Assembly: GCA_900549725.1 (NCBI GenBank)
Contig: URPL01000006.1
Span: forward strand, 1 to 64,000
Origin: an uncultured Eubacteriales bacterium
GTDB taxonomy: Bacteria; Bacillota; Clostridia; Oscillospirales; CAG-272
Direction of reading: 5' to 3'
DNA length: 64,000 nt
Shown: positions 43,648 to 51,053 of the stretch, piece by piece
Position numbering within the stretch: position 1 is the stretch's first letter
How the letters are laid out: every line of letters starts with the position of its first letter
Program-made: the position numbers and the translations under genes
Notes under the pieces: model-generated
What the model was told of the DNA's origin: nothing
The model's input: only the letters and a program-made list of their open reading frames with translations
The model's database searches: none

Positions 43648-44859
43648 ATGCTCAACAAGACCATGCAATCACTCGGGAGCCAACCCTCCGTGATCCGCGA
43701 AACCTTTGAATACGGCAATGCGCTTGCCGCAAAAATCGGGCGGGAAAATGTTTTTGATTACAGCCTGGGAAACCCGAGCACCCCGCCGCCGCCCTGGGTG
43801 CGGCAAACGCTTTCCGCGCTGAACGAAGATGAAAATGCCACCGCGCTGCACGGGTATACCTCCGCTGCGGGCGCGCCTTCGGTGCGCCGCGCGATTGCCG
43901 AGGATCTTGACGCGCGCCTTGGGGCAAACTGTGCCCCGCAGGATATTTTTATGACCTGCGGCGCCGCCGCTTCTCTGACCGTTTCCCTCCATGCGCTATG
44001 CAATGCGGGGGATGAGGTGATCGTATTTGCGCCGTTCTTTCCGGAATACCGCGTTTTTGTCGAAGGGGCGGGGGCGGCGCTTATCACAGTGCCGCCGCTG
44101 CTGCCCTCATTTTCCGTTGATTTTGCGGCGCTTGAGGCGGCGCTTGGCAAAAACTGCAAAGCGCTGATTCTTAACACCCCGAATAACCCAAGCGGGGCCG
44201 TTCTTTCGGAGGAAACGCTGCGGGCACTCGGCGCGCTGCTGCGCAGAAAAGAGGCGGAATACGGGCATGCGATTTATCTGATCAGCGACGAGCCCTACCG
44301 CGAGCTGACCTGGGAAGAAGCTGCGCCGCGCCGTGCTGTGACACAATATTATGACGATGCGCTGATCTGCTATTCGTTTTCAAAATCTCTCTCCTTGCCG
44401 GGGGAGCGCATCGGCTATATCGCCATCGGCGGCGCCGCCGCGGAAAAAGAAGCGCTGCGCGATGCCGTTGCCGGCGCCGCCCGCATGCTGGGCTTTGTCT
44501 GCGCCCCCGCAATGATGCAATATCTGGTTGCGGCGCACCCGGCAAAGACAAGCGATTTTTCCGCCTATCTTGAAAACCGCAAAATTCTGACCGACGCACT
44601 CCGTGCCATGGGCTACTCCTTCGTTCCGCCGCAAGGCGCATTTTACCTGTTTTTGAAAGCGCCCGCGGAAAATGCAGCCGCCTTTTGTGCTAAGGCGCGC
44701 GAGGAAAACCTTTTGCTCGTGCCCTCCGATTCGTTCGGCATGCCGGGGTATGTGCGCATCAGCTATTGTGTCAAAACAGACATGGTGCGCCGCTCGCTTG
44801 CGGCATTTTCCCGTCTCGCCGCGCACTACGGCCTGCAGGCGCAAACCGAACAAAAATAA
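43648..44859 (+). CDS. Pyridoxal-phosphate aminotransferase, possibly methionine-salvage
   Basis: A 403-residue fold-type I aminotransferase. Seen are SLGNPSTPPPPWV, LNTPNNPSGAVLSEETL, ISDEPYRELTWEE and the Schiff-base lysine in CYSFSKSLSLPGERIGY near residue 245, with a substrate-arginine region GYVRISYCV. The upstream mtnA in the same operon suggests it may catalyse the last step, ketomethylthiobutyrate to methionine, but this is inferred from context only. Confidence 0.92.
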   Translation: MLNKTMQSLGSQPSVIRETFEYGNALAAKIGRENVFDYSLGNPSTPPPPWVRQTLSALNEDENATALHGYTSAAGAPSVRRAIAEDLDARLGANCAPQDIFMTCGAAASLTVSLHALCNAGDEVIVFAPFFPEYRVFVEGAGAALITVPPLLPSFSVDFAALEAALGKNCKALILNTPNNPSGAVLSEETLRALGALLRRKEAEYGHAIYLISDEPYRELTWEEAAPRRAVTQYYDDALICYSFSKSLSLPGERIGYIAIGGAAAEKEALRDAVAGAARMLGFVCAPAMMQYLVAAHPAKTSDFSAYLENRKILTDALRAMGYSFVPPQGAFYLFLKAPAENAAAFCAKAREENLLLVPSDSFGMPGYVRISYCVKTDMVRRSLAAFSRLAAHYGLQAQTEQK

Positions 44860-44876
44860 GACACAGAACACAAAAA

Positions 44877-44919
44877 CAGCTCCCCGTACCGCCCGGCACG
44901 GGGAGCTGTCTTTTTCTTT
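44877..44919. terminator. Bidirectional terminator between the aminotransferase and thrS
   Basis: Eleven-base perfect arms CAGCTCCCCGT (44877-44887) and ACGGGGAGCTG (44898-44908), a 10-base loop and T-rich tails on both strands. It serves both convergent genes. Confidence 0.93.
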
Positions 44920-44933
44920 TGTACGCTTTTACA

Positions 44934-46697
44934 TCAGGCGCGCTCGGCAATTTCCTTTGCAATCGCTGCCACAAAGTCGTTTGCATCCATAACGTCGTTT
45001 TGCTGGCTGTCGCGGCGGCGCACGGAAACCGTGCCCTCCGCTTGCTCGTTATCACCGATGATGAGCATATACGGCACCTTTTCCAGCTGCGCGGCGCGCA
45101 CCTTGAAGCCCGTTTTTTCCTGGCGCTTATCCACGGCGCAGCGCACTCCCGCCGCACGCAGCTTCTCGCAAAGCGCATCGCAATAATCGTTGTTGCGGTC
45201 GGTAATGGGAAGCAGACGCACCTGCTGCGGTGCAAGCCATGTCGGGAACTTGCCGGCATAATGCTCAATGAGAATGCCAATGAAGCGCTCAATGGAGCCA
45301 AATACCACACGATGGATCATAATCGGGCGATGCTTTTGCCCGTCCGCCCCCGTATATTCCGCCTCAAAGCGCTGCGGAAGCTGGAAATCCAGCTGAATCG
45401 TGCCGCACTGCCAGGTGCGCCCGATGGAATCCTCCAGATGGAAATCGATCTTCGGGCCATAGAAAGCGCCGTCGCCCTCATTGACCACATAAGGCAGCTG
45501 CATTTCCTCCAGTGCCTCACGCAGCCCGTTTGTTGCAAGCTCCCAATCCTCATCGCTGCCGATGCTGTTTTCGGGCTTTGTGGAAAGCTCGACATGATAT
45601 TTGAAGCCGAAGAGGCTGTATACCGTATCGATCAGGCGGACGACGCCTTTGATCTCTGAGGTGATCTGCTCCGGCGTCATAAAGATATGCGCATCATCCT
45701 GCGTAAAGCAGCGCACGCGCATCAGCCCGTGCAGCTCTCCGCTCTTTTCATGGCGGTGCACAAGACCGAGCTCGCCGATGCGCAGCGGCAGATCGCGATA
45801 GGAACGCGGTTCGGATTTATACACAAGCATGCCGCCCGGGCAGTTCATGGGCTTGATTGCGAAATCGGTATCGTCGATGACGGTGGTATACATGTTTTCT
45901 TTATAATGATCCCAATGCCCCGAGGTCTCCCAAAGATGGCGGTTGAGCAGCATGGGAGTGGAAACCTCCACATAGCCGGCCTTTTGATGCAGCTCTCTCC
46001 AATAGTCGATCAGGGTGTTTTTCAAAATCATGCCGTTTGGCAAAAAGAACGGAAAACCGGGGCCCTCTTCGCTCATCATGAACAGCCCCATTTCGCGCCC
46101 GATCTTGCGGTGGTCGCGCTTTTTGGCCTCTTCCATGCGCGTCAGATATTCTTCCAGCTCCGTTTTATTCGGGAATGCCGTGCCGTAAATACGAGTGAGC
46201 ATTTTATTCTTTTCGCTGCCGCGCCAATACGCGCCGGCAACCGAGGTCAGCTTAAACGCTTTGACCGCAGAGGTATAGCAGACGTGCGGGCCCGCGCAAA
46301 GATCGACAAAATCGCCCTGGCGGAAAAAGCTCAGCTCCTCATCCTCCGGCAGATCGCGGATCAGCTCCACCTTATACGGCTCCCCTTTTTCCTGCATCAG
46401 CGCATTCGCCTCGGCGCGCGGCAGAGTGAAACGCTCCATGCGCAGATTTTCCTTAACGATTTTTTTCATCTCCGCTTCCACATGGGCAAGCTCATCGTCC
46501 GTAAAGGGCTGCTCCCGGTCAAAATCATAATAAAAGCCGTCTTTGATGGCAGGACCAATGGCAAGCTTTGTTTCCGGATACAGACGCTTGACAGCCTGCG
46601 CCAGAATATGCGATGCGGTATGCCGCAAAGCGTGCGCGCCGATCTCCTCTTCAAAGGAATGCTCCTCAACCCTTCCGTCCTTAAAAATAACCTTCAT
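44934..46697 (-). CDS. thrS: Threonyl-tRNA synthetase lacking the TGS domain
   Basis: Charges tRNA-Thr. The 587-residue protein has the editing domain (HTASHILAQAVKRLYPE with the HxxxH, later DLCAGPHV), the class II core with zinc/active-site MNCPGGMLVY, FTQDDAHIF, and the C-terminal anticodon-binding domain (PQQVRLLPITDRN). The usual N-terminal TGS domain of about 60 residues is missing: only a strand pair (KVIFKDGRVEEHSF) precedes the editing domain. AGGAAG precedes the ATG. Expression is controlled by the T-box leader. Confidence 0.97.
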   Translation of the reverse strand: MKVIFKDGRVEEHSFEEEIGAHALRHTASHILAQAVKRLYPETKLAIGPAIKDGFYYDFDREQPFTDDELAHVEAEMKKIVKENLRMERFTLPRAEANALMQEKGEPYKVELIRDLPEDEELSFFRQGDFVDLCAGPHVCYTSAVKAFKLTSVAGAYWRGSEKNKMLTRIYGTAFPNKTELEEYLTRMEEAKKRDHRKIGREMGLFMMSEEGPGFPFFLPNGMILKNTLIDYWRELHQKAGYVEVSTPMLLNRHLWETSGHWDHYKENMYTTVIDDTDFAIKPMNCPGGMLVYKSEPRSYRDLPLRIGELGLVHRHEKSGELHGLMRVRCFTQDDAHIFMTPEQITSEIKGVVRLIDTVYSLFGFKYHVELSTKPENSIGSDEDWELATNGLREALEEMQLPYVVNEGDGAFYGPKIDFHLEDSIGRTWQCGTIQLDFQLPQRFEAEYTGADGQKHRPIMIHRVVFGSIERFIGILIEHYAGKFPTWLAPQQVRLLPITDRNNDYCDALCEKLRAAGVRCAVDKRQEKTGFKVRAAQLEKVPYMLIIGDNEQAEGTVSVRRRDSQQNDVMDANDFVAAIAKEIAERA

Positions 46698-46740
46698 TTC
46701 GTTTCTTCCTTTCTTCACCCGCAGGGCGCTTATTTGTTAC

Positions 46741-46967
46741 AAAAATGAAAAAACACCCCTGTCCGCAGATTGTGCGGGCAAGGGTGCCAGGGGCACGGTT
46801 CCACCTTGTCTTTTCACTCATCTTCCCGTTTTTCGCCCGGGGAACGGCGGCGCGGCTCATCGCCGGCAGCTCGGGAGCGGTCTTCACCGAAAACCGGACA
46901 AGGCGCTCTCAGCATACGCGCCCCTCTCTGCGAACGGCCCTTTCGGCTACTCTTTCCTTCATTGCTT
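46741..46967 (-). ncRNA. T-box riboswitch leader of thrS (tRNA-Thr sensing)
   Basis: On the minus strand a leader of about 230 bases. The conserved T-box sequence AAGGTGGAACCGTG is at 46807-46794. A terminator stem (CACCCTTGCCCGCA at 46786-46773 with TGCGGACAGGGGTG at 46767-46754) and a T6 run follow. An AGTA-like element and a GCTGAGAG loop are in stem I. A GAAGACC segment puts a likely ACC threonine specifier at 46881-46879. Uncharged tRNA-Thr would stabilise the antiterminator and permit thrS transcription. Confidence 0.92.
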
Positions 46968-46973
46968 TGCCCC

Positions 46974-47002
46974 ATTTTAGCACACCGCAGCCGCTTTGTC
47001 AA
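46974..47002 (-). promoter_or_regulatory. Predicted promoter of the T-box/thrS unit
   Basis: On the minus strand: perfect TTGACA (47002-46997), 17 bases, TAAAAT (46979-46974). Confidence 0.87.
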
Positions 47003-47088
47003 GCACTATGCCACAGCCCTGAAAAATTTGCAAAAAAACAAATCACGGACGCAAAAAACGCCGCATCTATCGAAAACACAAAGAATGA

Positions 47089-47117
47089 TTGACAAAAAAG
47101 CTTTGTTGTGATAGAAT
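47089..47117 (+). promoter_or_regulatory. Predicted promoter of the DUF896 gene
   Basis: TTGACA at 47089-47094, 17 bases, TAGAAT at 47112-47117. The leader to the ATG is about 87 bases. Confidence 0.82.
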
Positions 47118-47210
47118 GAGGTATCCTGTGAAAGTTTGCAAAAAAACACGCGGGCTTTTGTATCCGCCCCCGCAGGCTGCTGCCGGGGAAAAATTACGAA
47201 AGAAGAATTT

Positions 47211-47447
47211 ATGGAACAACATAAAATTGATCGAATCAATGCCCTTGCGCAAAAAAAGCGCGATAGCGGATTGACCGAGGAAGAATCCGCGGAGCGGGCA
47301 GCGCTTCATCGAGAGTATGTTGAGGCTTTTCGCGCAAATCTCTCCGATATTTTGGAGAATACAACCGTCCGCCGCCCGGACGGAAGCGAAGAAAAGCTTC
47401 GCAACCGCAAAAAAGATGTCGAAGAACAAGAAAAAAATAATCGTTGA
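47211..47447 (+). CDS. DUF896-family (YnzC-like) small protein
   Basis: A 78-residue cytoplasmic protein. The segment KIDRINALAQKKRDSGLTEEE, read in two parts, with HREYVEAFRANLSDILENT matches the DUF896 family (YnzC/YnaD); function is unknown. Its ribosome site GAAAGAAG is weak. An in-frame ATG at 47136 would add 25 unconserved residues and is not used. Its TGA stop overlaps the -35 of the next promoter. Confidence 0.9.
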   Translation: MEQHKIDRINALAQKKRDSGLTEEESAERAALHREYVEAFRANLSDILENTTVRRPDGSEEKLRNRKKDVEEQEKNNR

Positions 47448-47472
47448 CAGAAGCGCGTCCATGTGCTATAAT
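47444..47472 (+). promoter_or_regulatory. Predicted promoter of the glycosyltransferase gene
   Basis: TTGACA at 47444-47449, whose TGA is the stop of the DUF896 gene; 17 bases, then a perfect TATAAT at 47467-47472. This is one of only a few full-consensus promoters in the window. Confidence 0.92.
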
Positions 47473-47583
47473 CAGCGGTCGAGTCGCGCTGCAAGTATTT
47501 TTCAAGCAGCGTCGCTGCGACGATTTCCGAAACCGTGTGCCTGTTTTTTGCAGCACACCGTATTTTGAAAAGGAACAATTTTC

Positions 47584-48846
47584 ATGGATTGGTTAAAAAT
47601 TATCAACTTCGTTATAGCCGTCCTGTTTACTGTCTGTTATGCCTATCAGTATGTCTATATCTTGGTCGGCTGCTTCGTAAAACCTCGCACATTCCGCGAG
47701 GTTACGCCGCACCATCGGTTTGCCATTCTGATCTCCGCGCGCAATGAGCAATCGGTCATCGGGCATCTTTTGGACAGTGTCAACGCGCAAAGCTACCCGC
47801 GCGAGCTGATCGATGCCTATGTAATTGCCGATAACTGCACCGACAAAACGGGGCAGATCGCCGCAGAGCACGGCGCTCTTGTTTACCGCAGAGACGATAC
47901 GGAGCACATCGGAAAAGGCTATGCGCTCTCCTTTTTGTTTCATCAGCTGGAAAACGAGGGCACATTTGACCGCTACGACGGCTTCTTCGTCATTGACGCC
48001 GACAACATCCTGCATCCGGATTTTGTGCGGGAAATGGATAAATGCATGTCCGAGGGGCACCGCATTATCACCAGCTACCGCAATTCCAAAAACTACGGCA
48101 CAAACTGGATCACCTCGGGCTATGCGCTTTGGTTTTTGCGCGAAGCGCGCCATTTGAACAATCCCCGCTTTATTTTGGGCACAAGCTGCGCCGTCTCCGG
48201 CACCGGCTTTTTGATACATAAGGATGTGATCAAGCGCCAGGGCGGCTGGAAGCATTTTTTGCTGACGGAGGATATTGAATTTTCCGTGGACTCCATTCTG
48301 CACGGCGAAAAAATTGCATACTGCCATAACGCCATGCTCTTTGATGAGCAGCCGATCACCTTCGCGCAGTCCTGGCGGCAGCGCATGCGCTGGTCCAAGG
48401 GCTTTCTGCAGGTCGTGCGCAAATACGGCATAAAGCTTATCGGCGGCGTGTTTCACGGCAAAGGGTTTTCCTGCCTGGATATGCTCTTTACGATTGCCCC
48501 CGCCTTTGTGATTTCGACGATTTCCCTTGTCGCAAACCTCACCGGGCTGATTGTCGGTATTGCAACGGGGCCGGAGAATATCCTCATCGCTCTGACGGAA
48601 ATTGCAAAAACGCTCGGCGGTATATATGTAATCCTGTTTGTCGTCGGCTTTATCAGCGGCTGCTTTGAATGGCGCAACATTCACACCTCCGTGCCGCGCA
48701 AAATCCTTTCGTTTTTCACATTTCCGCTGTTTATGATCACCTATCTGCCGATCTCTTTGGCAGCATTGTTCGCCAAGGTTTCCTGGAAGCCGATCGATCA
48801 TACCGTCGCCTGCACGCTGGAAAACATTCAAAACAACGGCCAATAA
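47584..48846 (+). CDS. Family 2 glycosyltransferase, processive type, membrane bound
   Basis: A 420-residue protein. One N-terminal membrane helix is followed by the GT-A domain: HRFAILISARNEQSVIGHLL, FFVIDADNILHPDF (DxD), LLTEDIEFSVDSIL (TED) and QRMRWSKGF (the QxxRW signature of processive synthases). Four C-terminal membrane helices follow. The set suggests a polysaccharide synthase or an extracellular-glycan transferase. No partner genes are nearby, so the polymer cannot be named. Confidence 0.92.
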   Translation: MDWLKIINFVIAVLFTVCYAYQYVYILVGCFVKPRTFREVTPHHRFAILISARNEQSVIGHLLDSVNAQSYPRELIDAYVIADNCTDKTGQIAAEHGALVYRRDDTEHIGKGYALSFLFHQLENEGTFDRYDGFFVIDADNILHPDFVREMDKCMSEGHRIITSYRNSKNYGTNWITSGYALWFLREARHLNNPRFILGTSCAVSGTGFLIHKDVIKRQGGWKHFLLTEDIEFSVDSILHGEKIAYCHNAMLFDEQPITFAQSWRQRMRWSKGFLQVVRKYGIKLIGGVFHGKGFSCLDMLFTIAPAFVISTISLVANLTGLIVGIATGPENILIALTEIAKTLGGIYVILFVVGFISGCFEWRNIHTSVPRKILSFFTFPLFMITYLPISLAALFAKVSWKPIDHTVACTLENIQNNGQ

Positions 48847-48887
48847 AACAACCTCCCCGGTTTTGCAAACCGGGCTCAAAGCAAAAA

Positions 48888-48940
48888 AAGCGGTGAAAAA
48901 AAGCATTTCTTCAGCTATGCTTTTTCACCGCTTCTCTTTT
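48888..48940. terminator. Bidirectional terminator between the glycosyltransferase and thiN
   Basis: Arms AAGCGGTGAAAAA... (48888-48906) and ATGCTTTTTCACCGCTT (48917-48933) with a T-rich tail; a smaller hairpin, CCCGGTTT/AAACCGGG at 48856-48874, precedes it. Confidence 0.85.
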
Positions 48941-48951
48941 TGTTTTCGCGC

Positions 48952-49578
48952 TCAGTCGCCCGAGCGAATCAGATATGCCGCCCCCTGCCCGATCGTTATT
49001 TTCGCCTGTTTTTGTATGATGCGGTTGGAAATTGCAAACTGCTCCCGCCGCAATATCGTCGCCGCGTGCAGCGGATATTCGCAGCCCTCGATGGTAACAT
49101 TCCGCAGCGCCTCGTCCAGCGCGATCAAAGAAAGATAAGGATAGTTTGCATCCGCTGCAACCGCAGCGCTTGCCGGTCCGCGCAGATAGCGCACCTCGTT
49201 TTTCCCGTTGCACACGCAGCCGCAAAGCCCGTTTCGAAAGAGCTGTTCCAGCATAGCAAGGCAGGAAAGCGTATGGTCCACCCGCCCGCCGAGCCCGCCA
49301 ATCAAGGTAATCTTTTGCGCGCCCCGCTCAATGGCAAGGGAAAGGGCAAGCTGCCCGTCGGTATAATCCTTATGCGCGGGAAAACGGACAATTTCCATAG
49401 CTTGCGGCACATCCTGAAGCGAATCGAAATCGCCGAGCAGAATCTTGGGGGTCACCCCGAGCGTTTGCGCCGTGCGATAGCCGCTGTCTGCCGCGATGGT
49501 CAGCGTATCGGCGCCCGGGCGCGGAAATACTCCTGCAGGGTCGATCTCGCCGCCGACATAAATCAATGCTTCTTTCAT
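48952..49578 (-). CDS. thiN: Thiamine pyrophosphokinase
   Basis: Makes thiamine diphosphate from thiamine and ATP. The 208-residue protein has the family landmarks TIAADSGYRTAQTLGV, LLGDFDSL, FPAHKDYTDGQLAL and IGGLGGRVDHTL. It is separated from the upstream DUF4358 gene by a terminator, and no promoter was found in the short gap, so its transcription start is unclear. Confidence 0.96.
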   Translation of the reverse strand: MKEALIYVGGEIDPAGVFPRPGADTLTIAADSGYRTAQTLGVTPKILLGDFDSLQDVPQAMEIVRFPAHKDYTDGQLALSLAIERGAQKITLIGGLGGRVDHTLSCLAMLEQLFRNGLCGCVCNGKNEVRYLRGPASAAVAADANYPYLSLIALDEALRNVTIEGCEYPLHAATILRREQFAISNRIIQKQAKITIGQGAAYLIRSGD

Positions 49579-49597
49579 CTTTTACCTTTCCGTATCG

Positions 49598-49645
49598 TGA
49601 AAAAAAGGCGCCGTGAAACATCGGGATTTCACAGCGCCGCTCTTT
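49598..49645. terminator. Bidirectional terminator after the DUF4358 gene
   Basis: Arms GGCGCCGTGAAA (49607-49618) and TTTCACAGCGCC (49627-49638), one mismatch, with A7/T7 on either side. Confidence 0.85.
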
Positions 49646-49647
49646 TT

Positions 49648-50121
49648 TTATTTTGCAGCCGCATCAAAAATGCTCTGCAGCTGCTCCGCTTTCGGGGAGC
49701 AGAAAAGTGTAACATAGGTGCCTGCGGTGCCGACCTTGCATTTTTCAAACAGCGCATAGCTCTGCGCATCGTAATTCTGCGCCTGCACACGCAATTCCTC
49801 CATGTGCACATTCAGCTTTTCGGCAATTCGTGCAGCAGCTGCCGCATCCGTTGCCTCGATCATCAGCACCTCATCCGGGAAAGCTGCGCCCATGGACAAA
49901 AAGCACGCCGCCTCTTTGACATCCTCCGGAGCAATTCCGTAAAGGCTTTCCAGGCGATCCGCCGCAAGATCGGTGGCATCCGCAATGCCCGCCTGCGTTT
50001 TCATCTGCTCCCGTAAGGCAGCAAGATCAATGGTTTTCGCGGTTTCTTTCCCGCAGGAGACAAGGCAAAGCACGGCGCACAGCGCGCAAAGCACACATAA
50101 AACTGTTTTTTTTATTTTCAT
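49648..50121 (-). CDS. DUF4358-domain lipoprotein
   Basis: A 157-residue lipoprotein. The signal peptide ends in LCLVSC (Cys near residue 23). The mature part has GIAPEDVKEAACFLSMGAAFPDEVLMIEA and EKCKVGTAGTYVTLFCSP, as in DUF4358 proteins of Clostridia; function is unknown. The ATG at 50121 is chosen because an upstream ATG at 50130 has its ribosome site touching the codon. It lies after the SGNH lipoprotein gene in the same direction. Confidence 0.88.
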   Translation of the reverse strand: MKIKKTVLCVLCALCAVLCLVSCGKETAKTIDLAALREQMKTQAGIADATDLAADRLESLYGIAPEDVKEAACFLSMGAAFPDEVLMIEATDAAAAARIAEKLNVHMEELRVQAQNYDAQSYALFEKCKVGTAGTYVTLFCSPKAEQLQSIFDAAAK

Positions 50122-50136
50122 ACTTGCCATCCCTTC

Positions 50137-51025
50137 TTATTTTGCGGCGTGCGTATAGAGATATTCCACCCAGGCAGCGCAGCCCGCATCGGTAAAATGC
50201 ACGCCCATATTATCCGGGTCGCTGCAGTATTCGCGCTCCAGATAACCGTCCTCGTCGTACATCACGCTTGCCACATCCACAAAGCTGTATCCGTTGTCCA
50301 GGCAAAGCTGCAGCAGCTTTTTGTTATACGCATCAATGTTGGCGGGGCAAAGACCGTTATCCTTAAGCAGCTTGCTGGTCGAAGCAATCGGCGTCATGGA
50401 TTGGATCACGATTTTGAGATCCGGCACATTCGCTTTGATCTTTGTCAACAGCGTCTGCATATTTTCCACGGATTTATCAATGCCGTATACGGCAATATCG
50501 TTCATGCCGAGCATAATATAAAGCGTTTTTTTTGCCGGTCAACGGAACGGAATCCTCCAAGAGCATCTTCTGCCCCTCCCAGGTGGGATGCACACTCTGG
50601 CTGTTCACCGGCCAAAGCGCATTGGCGCAGCTGAGACTTCCCGCCGTCAAAAATTCCGCATTGCCGAGCACCTTATTCAGCGCATTGTAATAAAACAGCT
50701 TCACGCTGACGGAATCCCCGACAAAAACGACATCATCAAAATACGATGCATCCACTCTCTCGCTCTGCGGCACGGCGCCCGCCGTCTGCTGCGGCGTATA
50801 GGGCTCAGCCGTATCGGAGCCGCCGCCCGATGCGGAAGAATCCTCCGAGGGCGCCTCGGTGGTCGCGGCGTCGCTTGTGGTCGGCTCCGTTGTAACTACC
50901 GCAAACGGGTCCTTGGTGGTATCCGGCTCCTCACCTCTGCCGCAGCCGGTAAGAAGCGCGGCGGAAAAAAGCAGCAAGGCTGTCGCAAGGGCAGAAAAAA
51001 TGCGCAAAAATACAGTCTGTTTCAT
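50137..51025 (-). pseudogene. SGNH/GDSL-family lipoprotein esterase, frameshifted at an A8 run
   Basis: The first frame (51025 to 50477) has a signal peptide ending in LLTGC (Cys28), a Thr/Glu/Ser-rich linker and VVFVGDSVSVKL with the nucleophile Ser105 of an SGNH hydrolase. The second frame (to 50137) continues with MLGMNDIAVYGI and GVHFTDAGCAAW, the Asn block and the catalytic His. The frames meet at eight Ts (50526-50533; A8 on the coding strand). With seven As the protein is one 295-residue chain. It may be a true mutation, phase variation or a sequence error. RBS AAAGGA precedes the ATG. Confidence 0.85.
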
Positions 51026-51053
51026 GAACTATGTATCCTTTCCTCAATCATGC

